Source of the DNA: Dipteronia dyeriana
Taxonomy: Eukaryota > Streptophyta > Magnoliopsida > Sapindales > Sapindaceae
Direction of reading: 5' to 3'
DNA length: 64,000 nucleotides
Assembly (NCBI GenBank): GCA_032871835.1
Contig: CM065297.1
Location: 65,397,253 to 65,461,252 of the forward strand
Position 1 is the stretch's first letter, and each line of letters starts with the position of its first letter. Of the stretch, positions 10,150 to 20,960 are shown in pieces. Both the position numbers and the translations under genes were made by a program. The notes beneath the pieces are model-generated. The model saw nothing but the letters and a program-made list of their open reading frames with translations, did not search any database and had not been told where the DNA came from.

Positions 10150-11328
10150 TGTTAATAGCCAAATTTGGCCAAGGATCAAAGGTAAATTTTCCACTCCTCC
10201 AAGCAGGCATCCGGATTTAGCAGGATACCGAGGTTCCTAGGGTCGGGCTATCGTACAACCTACCAAAGCAAGGCAAAGTTACCCACACCCTAGACACACT
10301 TTAGATGAAACCCGACGTGAATAGACCGAGCACCTTGAGTCGACGTAAGAACCTGAAGTAAGGTCGATAGGGGGAGACCTAGCCTCTTCAAGGTCAAGAT
10401 ACCTCGCGACCTCCCCAGAAGCCCTCTAACTTTCCCATTTGCGTAAAGAGGTCCATCTACCATGTCACTCTATTTCATCAAGGGAAGAATCGATTCTTTT
10501 TAAGTAGGTAGGAGGAAGCTCACGAAAGATCCGTCATCACTAAAGAGCACCAACATGGTCAATTCAAGCTCCAAAAGGGATCAGGAAAGGTCAGATCAAG
10601 CTCCTAGTACCAAGACTGAAACATAGAGGTACCTCACCATATTGAGAGCCATATTTGGTGACCTCCATGATGCATCTGACTGGGTAGTACACAAGATCAC
10701 TTTTACTCTCCAACATGCATTGAAACACTGCGTACGTCCAGGGCAAGTGATTGAGTCTAAAGAGGAAACAAATTTATCTTCATCCAAGATATTCTCGAGA
10801 GTCTCGAGTCCGTCATTAAGCCAAAGTCAATGAAATTTAAACAAAATATCCCACCTGATAATGAGGGATTTCATTTAGAGATTCATGGCGAGAGAATCAT
10901 GAGTTTAACCTAGTTGGACTGCGTATTAATACGCCCAAGCATGAACGAATAAAAAAAGAAGGTCGACAACAGAGAGAACATGGGAGAGAGAGAAATGTTT
11001 CACCTGAGCCTAAATTTTTTCCATAGAACAATGCTACCATTGTTATCTACTTCTCAACAGGCACGAAGCCATCACACTAGTTGTACCTAAGAGAGGTTGA
11101 GAGTCATCGAGTGAGCTTTGTATGTTAAACTGGATTCAGCCATATTAACAAAAACAGTACAATTCCCATTTTCTAACTTACGTATATCACATTATCATCT
11201 ATTTCCATACCCACTATCATACGCATAAATCAGGTACCGAAGGTACCAACCCTGACCGTAACCTCCTAGGTTACGGTTTCGAGGGTGTTAGCTAAAATTG
11301 CTCACCTCGAGCGATTTTCTGGTTAACA
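10150..11328 (+). mobile_element. G3 3' LTR (L2)
   Basis: This is a 1179-bp LTR with terminal TGTTAA and TTAACA, alignable over its whole length with L3 (1191 bp). The preceding AAGTTAGAGGGTGAC is a polypurine-like tract. A TATTAATA box at about 10924-10931, followed by CGCCCAAGCATG, corresponds to TATAAATACGCCCAAG in L3 and is the likely core promoter. Confidence 0.75.
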
Positions 11329-11744
11329 CTTGATACTCTCTCTCATCTTGTTAACAACGAGAGATCACGTTGATCATGAGATTTTGAAAAATATACACAC
11401 ATTCATTGAGATTTTATTCTTTTTAAACATTAAATTATTACATAAATTTGAGGTTTAATCAGTCACAAAAATTCACTATAAAATAGTTTAATTACATTCT
11501 AAGATGACACCGTAATCACTATTCTCTAGGATCGTAACTTAAACCTGTTTACCAACAGACATTTTATAGTGACTCTTGACACTTGCATATGCAACCACCA
11601 CTTATGGTCACAACGCTTGGACTCAATAAAGAGAGTAAATGTCCAAGTGAACATGTATGAATGCTCAATGCAAATTCATGCTAGACTAACAAGAAAAGCT
11701 TAACTAAAAGTGAATATAAATACGCATCTATCCTAGATATTAGC
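11329..11744. other. Unassigned 416 bp between two Tat LTRs
   Basis: AT-rich sequence lies between L2 and L3, which converge by their LTR ends. I see no coding potential and no target duplication. It contains one small foldback: CACTATAAAAT at 11474-11484 and its reverse complement at 11571-11581, which could be a short MITE-like relic but lacks a clear flanking duplication. Confidence 0.5.
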
Positions 11745-12935
11745 TGTTATTGAAAAATTTGCTCGAGATGAGAAATTCTGATTAACACCCTCGAGACCAT
11801 TACCACGGAGGTGATGGTCGGGATTCGGTATCTTTGGTACCTAGATTGCTTGAGTAAAGATAAGTGTTCAACACAAATTTTAATGCAATGAGAAAGGGAA
11901 TAATAATGTAGCTTTGTTATTGATCATAAATATAGTACAAAAGTCTCTCAAATATCCTTCACCTCATTGGGGTACAGTATGGTGGCAATCTTGTGTCTGT
12001 TGAGAAGTGGAAAATAATGATAGCCGTGTTCTGATCACAGAATTTAGGCCCGGGTAGAATCTCCCTTCCTGTATGCTTTTCTTTGTCGCCTTTCTTATTG
12101 TCCATTCATGCCTCTTCTTTTCATCATACTTGGGCGTATTTATACATGGTTCAAGTAGGTTTAAACTTTGCGAATCTCCCGCGCCATGATTCTTTGAATT
12201 TGTTCCCATCTTATCACGCGAGATATTTAGTTAAAAGTCATTAACTTTGGATTAGTGATAGAGTTTAGAATATCTTTGTCAGAGATAAGTTTGTTTCCTC
12301 TTCAGACTCAATCTCTTTCCCTGCACGTACGTGGCAATTTAATGTTTATTAGGTATGGATATGATCATGTGTGCCTTCATGGCATGATTCTTCATGGAGG
12401 TCGTTGAGTATGGTATTCACCTTTTCTTAGAACGAGGTAAATCAGTGCCCTGGTTTTGGTATTAAGAGCTTGGTCTGACCTTTCCAAGTCCCTTGGAGCT
12501 TGGTCTGACCTTTCTAGGTCCCTTGGAGCTTGGGATGACCCCGTGGGCACCCTTTGGTGGCAATGGGGCTTTTGGCGAGCTTCCCATCACCTGTCCAGAT
12601 AGGTCTGAATCTTCTCTCGGCTAGATGAAGCAATCTCAAGGTATGGGCCCGTTGCTTAACAGGTTCTCACTTCAGTCTGGAGAGGATGACGGGCTATTGG
12701 GGAGGTTATGAGGTAGTTTCGACCTCAGAGAGCCTTTATTTGGTGTAAGGAGCTCGATACAATTGTGTCAGGCTTTACCTTGGACACTTCCTAAGCTCGG
12801 TGACCTTTCCTTGTTTCTTAACGGTAGCGCCAAAGCTCGATCCCGGGGTTCCGTGGTGAGTAATCTCGGGCTTGGACCTAGGCCTAGGGACTGTAAAATT
12901 TCTCTTTGGTCCCTAGCCATAGTTGATTATTAACA
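11745..12935 (-). mobile_element. G2 3' LTR (L3)
   Basis: This is a 1191-bp LTR. On the minus strand it starts TGTTAATAATC at 12935 and ends CAATAACA at 11745. A TATAAATA box (minus) lies at 12144-12137, followed by a conserved CGCCCAAG segment. A 30-bp unit (AGCTTGGTCTGACCTTTC...) is duplicated at 12467-12540, whereas L2 has it once. The open stretch 12209-11964 lies in the LTR and is not considered a gene. Confidence 0.78.
12137..12144 (-). promoter_or_regulatory. TATA box of G2 LTR
   Basis: The minus strand reads ATGTATAAATACGCC. It is a plant consensus TATA box conserved in position with L2 (TATTAATA), expected to start transcription near 12105 and run leftward. Confidence 0.6.
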
Positions 12936-12956
12936 TAAGTCCCTTCTGACTTGAAC
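12936..12956 (-). other. G2 polypurine tract
   Basis: The minus strand reads AAGTCAGAAGGGACTTA directly before the LTR start TGTTAAT. It is the expected primer for plus-strand DNA synthesis, although two pyrimidines interrupt it. It marks the 3' LTR boundary. Confidence 0.5.
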
Positions 12957-14317
12957 ACCGGAGATTGAGTTGGGATTGGAGTCAGATTTCCTATTTTAAT
13001 TGGGAAATTTTCCCTCCTTTATTATTACCCAAAAATCTTAGAGGAAATCTTCTCATTAATTGCTCAAGTGACGTGGCGAGCATAGACCGGTGTACTTCCT
13101 AAAAAAATCCGTCTGTGTTACGGCCATTCGGGATTTGGGAAATCCTACCAAAGATTTCGTTGATGTCACTGCTCCCTTCGCTTCTATTTACTCCCAACCC
13201 TTTCATCACTTTCCTCAAGTTTTTCTATTAAACTTCAAATCTTTAAATATCCCTCTCTTTTTCTACCCTCTTTAGCTACGCCTTTGTCCCTTCTCTTTTT
13301 ATCTATCTCCAAACCTTAATCCATAATGTTGAAAGCCAGCCATGACTCCGTCAACTCTCTTATCGATGGTGAGGAAGTTTCTAGCCTTACTCTCGAAAAG
13401 TTGGCACGGAGAGACCTTAACGACGACAACTCTCCCCTAACCCTACAACATCGTCAATTGAACATAAACGTGGCCATTGGAACTGGGTTCACTATACAAC
13501 CTGATTGCCCTCTAAACTTAGTCAACAAAGACTATGACAAAGAAGACAGGGATAACACTGTTGGGAGGGGTCAGGTCACAGTCGTTGGTCCTCCTTGGTG
13601 AGGCCTCTTACTTATGACTTTAGGGTCATTCCAGATTCTACTTTTGATCCAAAATCAATTGATCGCCTGAGGTCTAAGTACGGTATTCCTGACAGTGTCT
13701 CCCTCACAGTTACACATAGAAATTATGACGTCTTCAATCCTCCCAAAGGGGTGATCCCCATCCATGTAATGGCTCTCGAGAATGGGGTAAGGCTTTCTCT
13801 TAATCCTACCCTTCGATGGGATCTCAGTGCCTTATAACAGGCTCCCCTCCAACTGACGCCCGGCTTTTGGAGGCACCTGATTGGCTTTCTCATGTTTTGG
13901 AAGGAACAATCGAGCTGAACAAGGTCACTAAGAAGCCCGAAGAAGTTGAGTTGGCCTACCTTTTTCAAATCGGGAGTCTGTTCGAAGTTCCCCGAGGTCA
14001 GTTCTATGCGAAAGCTAAGAACAAACTCAATTTCATTTTTTCTGACGCTTCAAGGAAGAATCCGGCTTGGAAGGAGGAATGGATCCTAGCGGTGGATGAT
14101 TAGTGAAGCTTGATTTTCATCGGCGGTCATGAATTCATGGTTCTCACGGATTTCAACGACAAAAAATCATGGAATCGGGATTCCTTACCCGATGAATCTG
14201 AAGTCGTGCTGAAGGCCATCCTTGTTAGGAGCTACCTGAATCTGAAGTTCCCGACTGCCGACCCTTTCGACTCTCGCAGGGTGAATCAATACCTAAGAAT
14301 CTCTGATGCTGTTCCTC

Positions 14318-14420
14318 GTAAGTAACCCTAAACCACTAAGCTTTATTTTGTTGGTTAGCTTTGTTCTGACGTCTATCTACTTTTCTCTTTTCCTTTTAAT
14401 AATATTTATTGTTTCTTCAG
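14318..14420 (+). other. Intron 1 of the G2 accessory gene
   Basis: The donor CCTC|GTAAGT and acceptor TTTCTTCAG|CTTCTGACG bound a 103-bp T-rich segment. The upstream exon ends in RISDAVPR, equivalent to ISDATPS in G3 and ISDYRRRH in G4, where introns are also found at the same point. Confidence 0.75.
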
Positions 14421-14815
14421 CTTCTGACGAAGCCCGGCAGCCAAGGTCTAGGATGGCCATCCTCGCATCGTGAGCTTCGAAGACCCTAAACAAGGCGAAG
14501 TCCTCTTCCCAGGCCGTTGATTAAACCACCATCAGCCCCTCAATTCCCTCTACCGATACTACTACTGTTGTTGTTCCGGTGATTTCCTTACCAGATGTCT
14601 CTGCCACTCTATCTACGCTCCTTAAGCTTTGATGGATCCCGAGGCCGGTGTTCCAGAGGTTTCCCTCTACCTGCTCCCACCATCAATCAAGCTCAATTTG
14701 GTAAGATGAGGTATTGGAGCAGTTCGTTGCGTCTTACCTTGGTGGTGGGCTCTCTAGAATGGCTTCAATACCCGTGGACATCTTGCTTACCAAGGGGTCC
14801 GCTCTTCTGGTTATG

Positions 14816-14890
14816 GTAACTCTCTTCTTACTCTTTTATTTATGATTCGTTAGCTCGGCAAGTGACTAACCTTGGCTTTACATCATGTAG
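14816..14890 (+). other. Intron 2 of the G2 accessory gene
   Basis: The donor TTATG|GTAACT and acceptor ATCATGTAG|GCCTTTAAA bound 75 bp. The downstream exon begins the coiled-coil segment, as does the exon after the G4 intron at 59865-59935. Confidence 0.7.
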
Positions 14891-15660
14891 GCCTTTAAAT
14901 TCAACGTCGCTATGGGCCACCAGGTAGCCTCCCTCCGTGATCGAGCTGTAAAAGCTGAGGCCGAATCTTAGAAGGCCATAGGGTTACTTGTAAGAGCTCA
15001 AACTCTGATTTAGGGGATGACATCCAACTAGAAAGAGATGTAGAGGGAGCTTTTCGACCTTCAGTGTGATAATGAGAGGCTGAAGTGGTCCATTGACCTA
15101 GAAAACCTTCGGTCTGAGCGTTGGGCTGAGCGGAGGAATTCTTGGAAGGTAGAAGACAAAATGCTGGATATTGAAAACCAAAAATCTGCATGCCCAGGTG
15201 GCCAAACAGCAGGTCAAGATGGACACCTCCTTTAGCGACGGGTATTTCTAAGCCTCATTTCAGGTTGCGGAAGCCCTTCCCCTTTCCTTTGACCTCTCCA
15301 GTATCGCCGACTGGGACAGAAAGGAAATTATGACCAGGGCTGCAGAGATGTCTTGCCAGCTGGAGCTGGAAAGCAACCGGTCATGAAAGATCTTCCTTCC
15401 TCTCTCTGATTTTTTAAGTTTCAGGTCACAGGGATACCCCAAGCGGGTTTTAGCCCACGCAACTTGAGGGTAGCCAACCAACAACCTAGGAAAGAATCTA
15501 GTGACTGCCCCGAGAAACCTTTTAGAGCAGAGCTGGAGGTTAAGAAGAGCATGATGGAGTCAGTGGCTACCTTTCTGGATGTGGCCATCCCTCTCGAGGT
15601 TATGGCGGTGGTGAATGAAGTCTTGGAAGAGGATCCAGCCAAGCTGTAGGCGAATGAAGA

Positions 15661-16841
15661 GCCCTAGAGGAGGGGTTAGCAAAAGTGGCCAACCAAAATG
15701 AACAACCACCGGATGGAGGAGCTAGGGGCGAGGACTACTAGAAAGGAAAAAAAGTCGGAGGGAACTAGGATGAAGCTGGAGCCTGATACAACCTATTCAT
15801 GACTTGTTTTTGCTTCTCGAGAATGGGGGTGGGCACACCGCTTTACTCATGTCGTGTCTAGTTAACTTTTTCTTCATCATTCTTTAATTTTCTATAGCCC
15901 AGAATCGGGGTTTGGGCTCCCTGCTTGATAACTATAGCCTTTCTAGGGGATAGGCTCCTATATCATTAATGAAAACTAGCTTTAGATTTCATTCATACTT
16001 GCTTAAATGAACTTTGAATTGACTGACATTTATTTGCTTCATTCCTGATCTCGACCTAGATGCGACCTCGGAAATAACTTTACATAATCGAATTTGGTAA
16101 AAATAACGAGATCTTAAATTCGTTTAAGTGTGAAAGTAGATAGTTTGCTCGAGCTCGCAGTGCTCATCAAAAACTTGTAGCTCAAGGATTCTAGTGAGTG
16201 ATCCCTTCACATGGTCAGGCTAGCTTGTTCCTTTTAAAGTAAGAAATCAGATGTACATGGAGGATTATTAATCAACAATAGTTTAGACATTGGGCCTTAG
16301 GCGAGAAACCTCGCCAAGCCGGGTCCTTCTCGGGGTTATAAAGTGTAGCTTGATTCGAGGCATTAGGGAAGCTATTTAGCGTTCCAGGTTTCAAGACGAT
16401 CATTGTCGACATATTATGGTGATCCCCTTGGTTGGACTTACCCAAATCAGGGTATCATGAGATCTGGATGGAAACTGTGCTCTTATACTCAGACTCTTCT
16501 TGGCGGATGTGGTGCCCGGCTGAGGCATCAGGGATAGTGATAGGGCTTCCCCGACCAATCCCTGGTCTTGAGGCATTCATTATCATCATACTATGGTGAT
16601 CCTCCGGTAGGACTTAACCTGAACCAAGGCATCAATGAGGCTTTTTAGCTCTCCTTGGTTTATGTCGATCATGGCGAGTTTCATTCGTGGAGAGAACATA
16701 ACGTAGATGGAAAAAAAATAGCAGACTTTATTGATGGATGAACTGGAGTACATTTTTTCTAACTTATTGATATCTAAAGAAAGGTAGTCTGCTGCTCCAG
16801 TCCCCTGTTTAAGAGTAAAATCTCCTTAAATGGTATGCATT
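15661..16841. repeat. G2 spacer between integrase and accessory gene, with tandem repeats
   Basis: This 1.2-kb non-coding part has no open frame that I can assign. At about 16355-16690 a segment containing TATTATGGTGATCC, GGTTGGACTTA and a GAGGCATTAGGGAAGC/GAGGCATTC start is present twice in diverged form, a tandem duplication of roughly 170-190 bp. Tat elements are known for tandem repeats in this 3' region. Confidence 0.6.
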
Positions 16842-17950
16842 CTAGGTGTGGTCAATGGGTCGACCGTCCATTTCTTTTAGCTTATAAGCCACATTTCGAA
16901 TCACTACCCTGATCATGTATGGACCTTCCCAGTTAGGTCCTAGGCCCCCATCTGACCTCAACCTGGTATTCTGTGTAACTTTTCTGGGGACTATATCCCC
17001 TTTCTTGAAGCTCCTGGCCTTCACACTTTTATAAAAATACCTCGCAATATTGCTCTGGTAAATCGTTACCTTTTTTACCACCTGCTTCTGTTTTTCTTTC
17101 AAGAGGTCCAGATTAGCTTGGAGCTTGATCTTGTTACTCTCTAGTTCAAAGTGTTGTACCCTGAATGAGGTCAGCTTATGTTCTATGGGGAAGATAGCTT
17201 CAACCTTGAAAGCAATAGAATAGGGTGTTTCTCGGGTTACGATCCTCTTTATGGTTCTATTTGCCTAGAGGACCTCGAAAGCTCTTCAACCCACTTTCCC
17301 TTATTATGTTGCAGCTTCCTTTTTAGCAGCTTCTTAATGGTCTTGTTAGTTGCTTCGACCAAACCGTTGGTTTACGGATGAGCTACCGATGCAAACCGAA
17401 GGTTGATACCCAACCTCTCGTAATAATCTATGAACCTCGCATTATCAAACTGTTTTCCCAGGTCGATGATTATGACCAGCGGGGTACCGAACTTGCATAC
17501 CACGTTTGTCTTGATGAACTTGGAAGTATTTTTCTCTGAGATATGGGAAAGGGGGTCTGCCTCAACCCACCGAGCGAAGTAATCGATGGCGTTAATAGCA
17601 TGCTTCGCTTGACCAGGGCCTATGGGAAGTAGTCCGATCAGATCAACCCCTATATAGCAAACGGGTAAGGTGAACTGATCGAGGATGGTTATTCAAGGGG
17701 TAGATAACTTAGGTTTGAGATCTTTTGACACGGCTCGTAAGATTGGACAAATCCCTTTGCATCATAGTGGATAGTTGGCCAATAGATCCCATACCAAGCA
17801 CCTGGTAGGCTAGAGCCTTGCCACCAATTTGATTTCCACAGCCCCCAAAATGTACCTCTCTCAGCGCCCATTTGGCATCATTGAGATGTAAGCATCAAAG
17901 CAAATGAAGGGACTTGCCTATTCTGTAAAGGTACCCACCCTTTAAGCAAT
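16842..17950 (-). pseudogene. G2 integrase
   Basis: The C-terminal domain is readable at 17102-16842: NIARYFYKSVKARSFKKGD, LRSDGGLGPNWEGPYMI and VAYKLKEMDGR, the standard chromodomain-less end of Tat integrases. The catalytic core (17720-17110) is broken by stops; the zinc-binding region at 17871-17689 shows the GIYWPTIHYDAKGFVQSYEPCQ block (His/Cys knuckle, second part). Upstream it joins the RNase H. The enzyme would insert element cDNA but is non-functional here. Confidence 0.8.
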
Positions 17951-18680
17951 ATTTGACCAAAGCTCTTTTGATTCTCCGGGCTTGGTCAGGCTTCTTTGGG
18001 AGCTTTCCTTCATAGAGGTAATCAACTATGGGGTCCATCCAGCACAGTTGTCGCTCTACAGGGCATAATTCTCTACTCTCTATTATACCTGAAGAGGAAC
18101 TCCCCTAGGCAAGGCCTAACCCCCATTCGTAGCTATCTTGGCGAAGACATCTGTTGATGATTCTACTGTCGAGGTACCTGTTCGATCCTAGATCCCTTAA
18201 ATTTATGCTTAAGAAGCTGAACTTGTTTCAAGTATACAATCATGCTATCCTTTTTTGCTTGGTATATCCCGGATACTTGATTGACTACCAGTAATTAGTC
18301 ACTTTTGACATGTAGATAGCTAGCTCCATGCTGGATGGCTACTTTCATCCCTGCTATGAGCGCTTCATACTCTGTCTCATTGTTGGTAGCCTTGAATTCG
18401 AACCTGAAGCAGTGGCAGACTTCAGTCTTCTCTGGATCTATTAAAATTATGCCAGTTCCCCCTCACAGCCACCTCGGAAGCTCTATCTGGGTAGAGGATC
18501 CATGCTTTGCAATCTTTCGGTAATCTGTTCGGCTCTAGGGGCTTCTCTAGGGCTAGATCTGATAACACGAAAGTCCTCTAGCTTAGGAGCGTTGAGAATT
18601 CTTCCAAGAAGTCTGCTAGAGCTTGGGCTTTGATCGTAGTTCTGGGCTTGTACTTCAAATCGATTTGAGTAAGCTCTAAG
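17951..18680 (-). pseudogene. G2 second RNase H (Tat-type)
   Basis: Fragments on the minus strand read GAS-like, NNETEYEALIAGMK (about 18390-18340), LHVKSD (18320) and VVNQVSGIYQAK, matching the G1 RNase H at 3657-3154. The D/E/D active-site blocks are partly visible; stops are frequent. It lies between the RT-linked RNase H and integrase, the position of the extra RNase H in Tat elements. Confidence 0.65.
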
Positions 18681-19018
18681 GCCTAAAAAATTAACCTTCC
18701 AGATACATTCGGTCTCAGCAAGAATTGGCAGAGGGGTTGATTCGTTACCACTGCAACTGAGTGATCTTGAAAATAAGGCCGTAACTTCCTAGTTGAGGTG
18801 ACTACGGTAAAAGAGAGCTTCTCTAGGAGGGTGTAGTTTTTCTCTGGCTTGGTCAGTGCATATCTCACACAGTAAATGGGTTGCTGCACTCTATCTCCAC
18901 ATTCCTTATCCTAAGCCTCGCTCACTGATGTTTTAAAGACAGCCAGGTAAATCTAGAGCTCCTCATCGAGGATCGGTTTGACCAACAATGGTAGGCAGAC
19001 CAGGTATTCCTTTAAAGC
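18681..19018 (-). pseudogene. G2 RT-linked RNase H
   Basis: The frame 18889-18683 reads PIYCVRYALTKPEKNYTLLEK, LRPYFQDHSVAVVTNQPLCQ and PNVSGRL, the usual core of the first gypsy RNase H that follows the RT thumb. Asn replaces the Asp in the TDQPL box (here TNQPL), so a catalytic residue is lost. Continuous in position with the RT to its right. Confidence 0.75.
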
Positions 19019-19935
19019 TCAAAAAACCTGCTTACTTTCTTGATCCCATTTCATGTTCTTCCCTTGTTTGACGATTCTAAAGAAAGAGAGACACTTATCG
19101 GTGGAACGTAAGATAAACCAATTAAGAGCTGCAATACTCCCTGAAAGGGCCTGCACCCTCTTTAGAGAAGTCGGGGAGTCCAGGTTCAGGATGGCTCTAT
19201 TTTTTTTTGGATTAGCCTCACTACCTCTCTCATTGACCATAAAGCCCGAGAACTTTCCTTCAATTACCCCGAATGCACATTTGGAGCTGTTCATGCGCAT
19301 CTGGTTTTTTGTCAAGATCAGAAAGGTTTTACGAAGGTCTTCATGATGGTTTTCTGCGGTTTGTGACTTGGTGATCATGTTATCGATGTATACTTCTATT
19401 GACATTCCAATTTTGGGCTTGAACAGTCGATTGACCAGCAGCTTATATTTGGCTCCTGCATTCTTAAGCTCGAACGGCATCACCTTATAACAGTATAGAC
19501 CTTGCCCGGTGATGAAGCTGGTCTTCTCCTAGTCAGCGGGGTACATCATGATCTGGTTATACCCCATGTATGCATCCATAAAGCTCAGGAGCTTGTTCCC
19601 TGTTGTGGAGTCAACCAGTTAATCGATTTTGGTGATTGAGATCAGTATGGTCGACAAACATTCACTATTTCCCATTCGCCTTAGTGACCATTACCACGTT
19701 GGCGAGCCAGTCAGGATATCGGGCTTCCCTAATATAACCAGCCTTGATCAACTTGTCAACCTCTTCCTGGATTGCGGTGTTCTTCTCCGTATTGAAATGT
19801 CACATCTTTTGCTTGATAGGTTTGATGATGGGATCGAACGTCAACCTGTGGGATTCCAAAGACAAGAGGATCTCTGGCATCTCATCAAGGCTCTGTGCAA
19901 AAATGTTGTGGACCCCCCGGAGCAACTAGTTCAAT
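19019..19935 (-). pseudogene. G2 reverse transcriptase with YIDN active site
   Basis: The open frame 19483-19019 (154 codons) covers the RT palm/thumb: MMPFELKNAGAKYKLLVN, EVYIDNMITKSQ, HHEDLRKTF, LNSSKCAFGV-like and VQALSGSIAALNWFI. The YxDD box reads YIDN, losing the second catalytic Asp. Upstream to 19935 the fingers region is visible in broken frames (STTGNKLLSFMDAYMGYNQIMM). At about 19935 the RT N-terminus joins gag sequence directly, removing the protease; compared with G1, about 1.6 kb is missing. Confidence 0.85.
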
Positions 19936-20960
19936 CTCTGTTTTAAATGAATCATGTATTGTAGATGGATGGGATCCTTTGACTCATTGGAATTGTGAGT
20001 AGAAATTGATTGATAACTTCTTGAAGGAGTCCACAATTTCAGTGGGTAACTTTCAGAACCAGGTCTTGGCATAGTCTGTCAAAGTTGTAGCGAACATCCA
20101 ACACATGGCAGCCCTAGTTTTGTTCTAGACCTCCATCTATTGGACGAAGCTCCCTAAGTGGCTCAAAGGTGCCAAAGAACTTGTTTGATGGCATCTTAAA
20201 CATCGGTGGGAGCTCCACCTCCTGAATATTTCTAGTAAAATGAGCATTCATCTCACTGAAGGGGTCTTTCTTAACCTTCTTACCTTTCCCTCTTTTTAAC
20301 TACTGGATCTCCTTTTGTATTTTAGACAGCTTGCCCCTTAGGCGCTTATTTTTATGCTTCTTGGAGTTGACCTCCGAGCTCTCATCGTCAGATCCCCTCG
20401 ATAAGCTGAACACTTCTATTTTGTCTTCTTTAGGGACAGGCTCTGCTTGTGCACTTTACCGGCTACCACCAGCTTCAGTTCAAGGTTTCCTTCTGGAAGT
20501 CGTCGGTCGAGAGAGGCTGTGAGGTGCCCTCGGCAAAGTGTCAGCTGCTGACTCGACCTGCTTAGGTTGATAGTAGGTTGGCCTATATGAGGTAAGGGTC
20601 ATGGGCCCTAGCCTGCCCCAGATAGAAGTTGTGGGTCATGTCCTGTTGTTGGCAAGGTCCGCTAGAAGGGGTCTCAGCCGGTTAAAGGCAGGTTGCCTGG
20701 CAGCGGGTCTACTCGCCTCTCATCGGGTACCAAGATCTGCCAACTGATGAGTAATTCCTTCTGTAGCTAGACAAAGGTGGACATTCTCCACGATGGCTGC
20801 TACATACTGGTTAATCATAGTTTGGTTCATTTCCTGAAGGGTTGGAGACCGCTCCACGTCAGGCTGATATGAGGCTGGCTTGTGATGCTTAAATTTCTTT
20901 CCCTTCTTCTGCCCTTTCTTTTGTTTGGTTGATCTCATAAAATGCTTTGAGGTGGTTGTG
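19936..20960 (-). pseudogene. G2 gag, internally deleted
   Basis: The N-terminus at 20938 (frame to 20720) is very basic (KQKKGQKKGKKFKHHK), followed by NQTMINQYVAAIVENVHLCL, aligned with G1 gag. The core block lies at about 20130-19950: MCWMFATTLTDYAKTWF...KLPTEIVDSFKKLS. The zinc knuckle, protease and RT start are deleted. Right of 20960 sequence changes to the S1 env-position ORF. Confidence 0.8.

Larger units (their letters stand above)
8320..11328 (+). mobile_element. Tat-type element G3, 3' end only
   Basis: It comprises the antisense accessory gene (9727 back to about 8330), an untranslated segment and a 3' LTR (10150-11328). The same order, in mirror image, occurs in G2 (accessory gene 13326-15660, LTR 11745-12935), so G3 is the 3' end of a plus-strand copy of the same family. 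No gag or pol of G3 is present; on its left it abuts the G1 LTR fragment head to head. Confidence 0.75.
13326..15660 (+). pseudogene. G2 antisense accessory gene, multi-exon
   Basis: The gene runs opposite to gag-pol, between pol and the 3' LTR. Exon 1 starts MLKASHDS at 13326 and carries the gypsy-type transposon domain: RPLTYDFRVIPDST, GVRLSLNPTLRW, LAPLQLTPG-like and ELAYLFQIGSLFEVPRGQFY...PAWKEEWIL (to 14100). Frameshifts lie near 13595 and 13840 and a stop at 14101. Exon 2 (14421-14815) is Ser/Thr/Pro-rich; exon 3 (from 14891) reads as a coiled coil (VASLRDRAVKAEAES, ELFDLQCDNERLKWSIDLENL). Introns have GT-AG ends. A TATA-like TTTAAATATC at about 13240 and a pyrimidine-rich leader precede the start. 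Same gene as in G3 and G4; molecular role unknown. Confidence 0.75.
11745..20960 (-). mobile_element. Tat-type Ty3/gypsy element G2, 5'-truncated
   Basis: On the minus strand: gag N-terminus (from 20938), a deletion, RT, RNase H, integrase, a spacer with tandem repeats, an accessory gene in antisense orientation (plus strand, 13326-15660), a polypurine tract and the 3' LTR (12935-11745). The same family as G1 and G3. The 5' LTR and primer site are absent: at about 20960 sequence passes directly into Sirevirus S1. G2 supplies the 3' half that G1 lacks and so shows the full family layout. Confidence 0.85.

Noticed and set aside
11964..12209. 81-codon frame on the minus strand
   Set aside because: It lies wholly in the R-U5 part of LTR L3 and is not conserved in L1 or L2.
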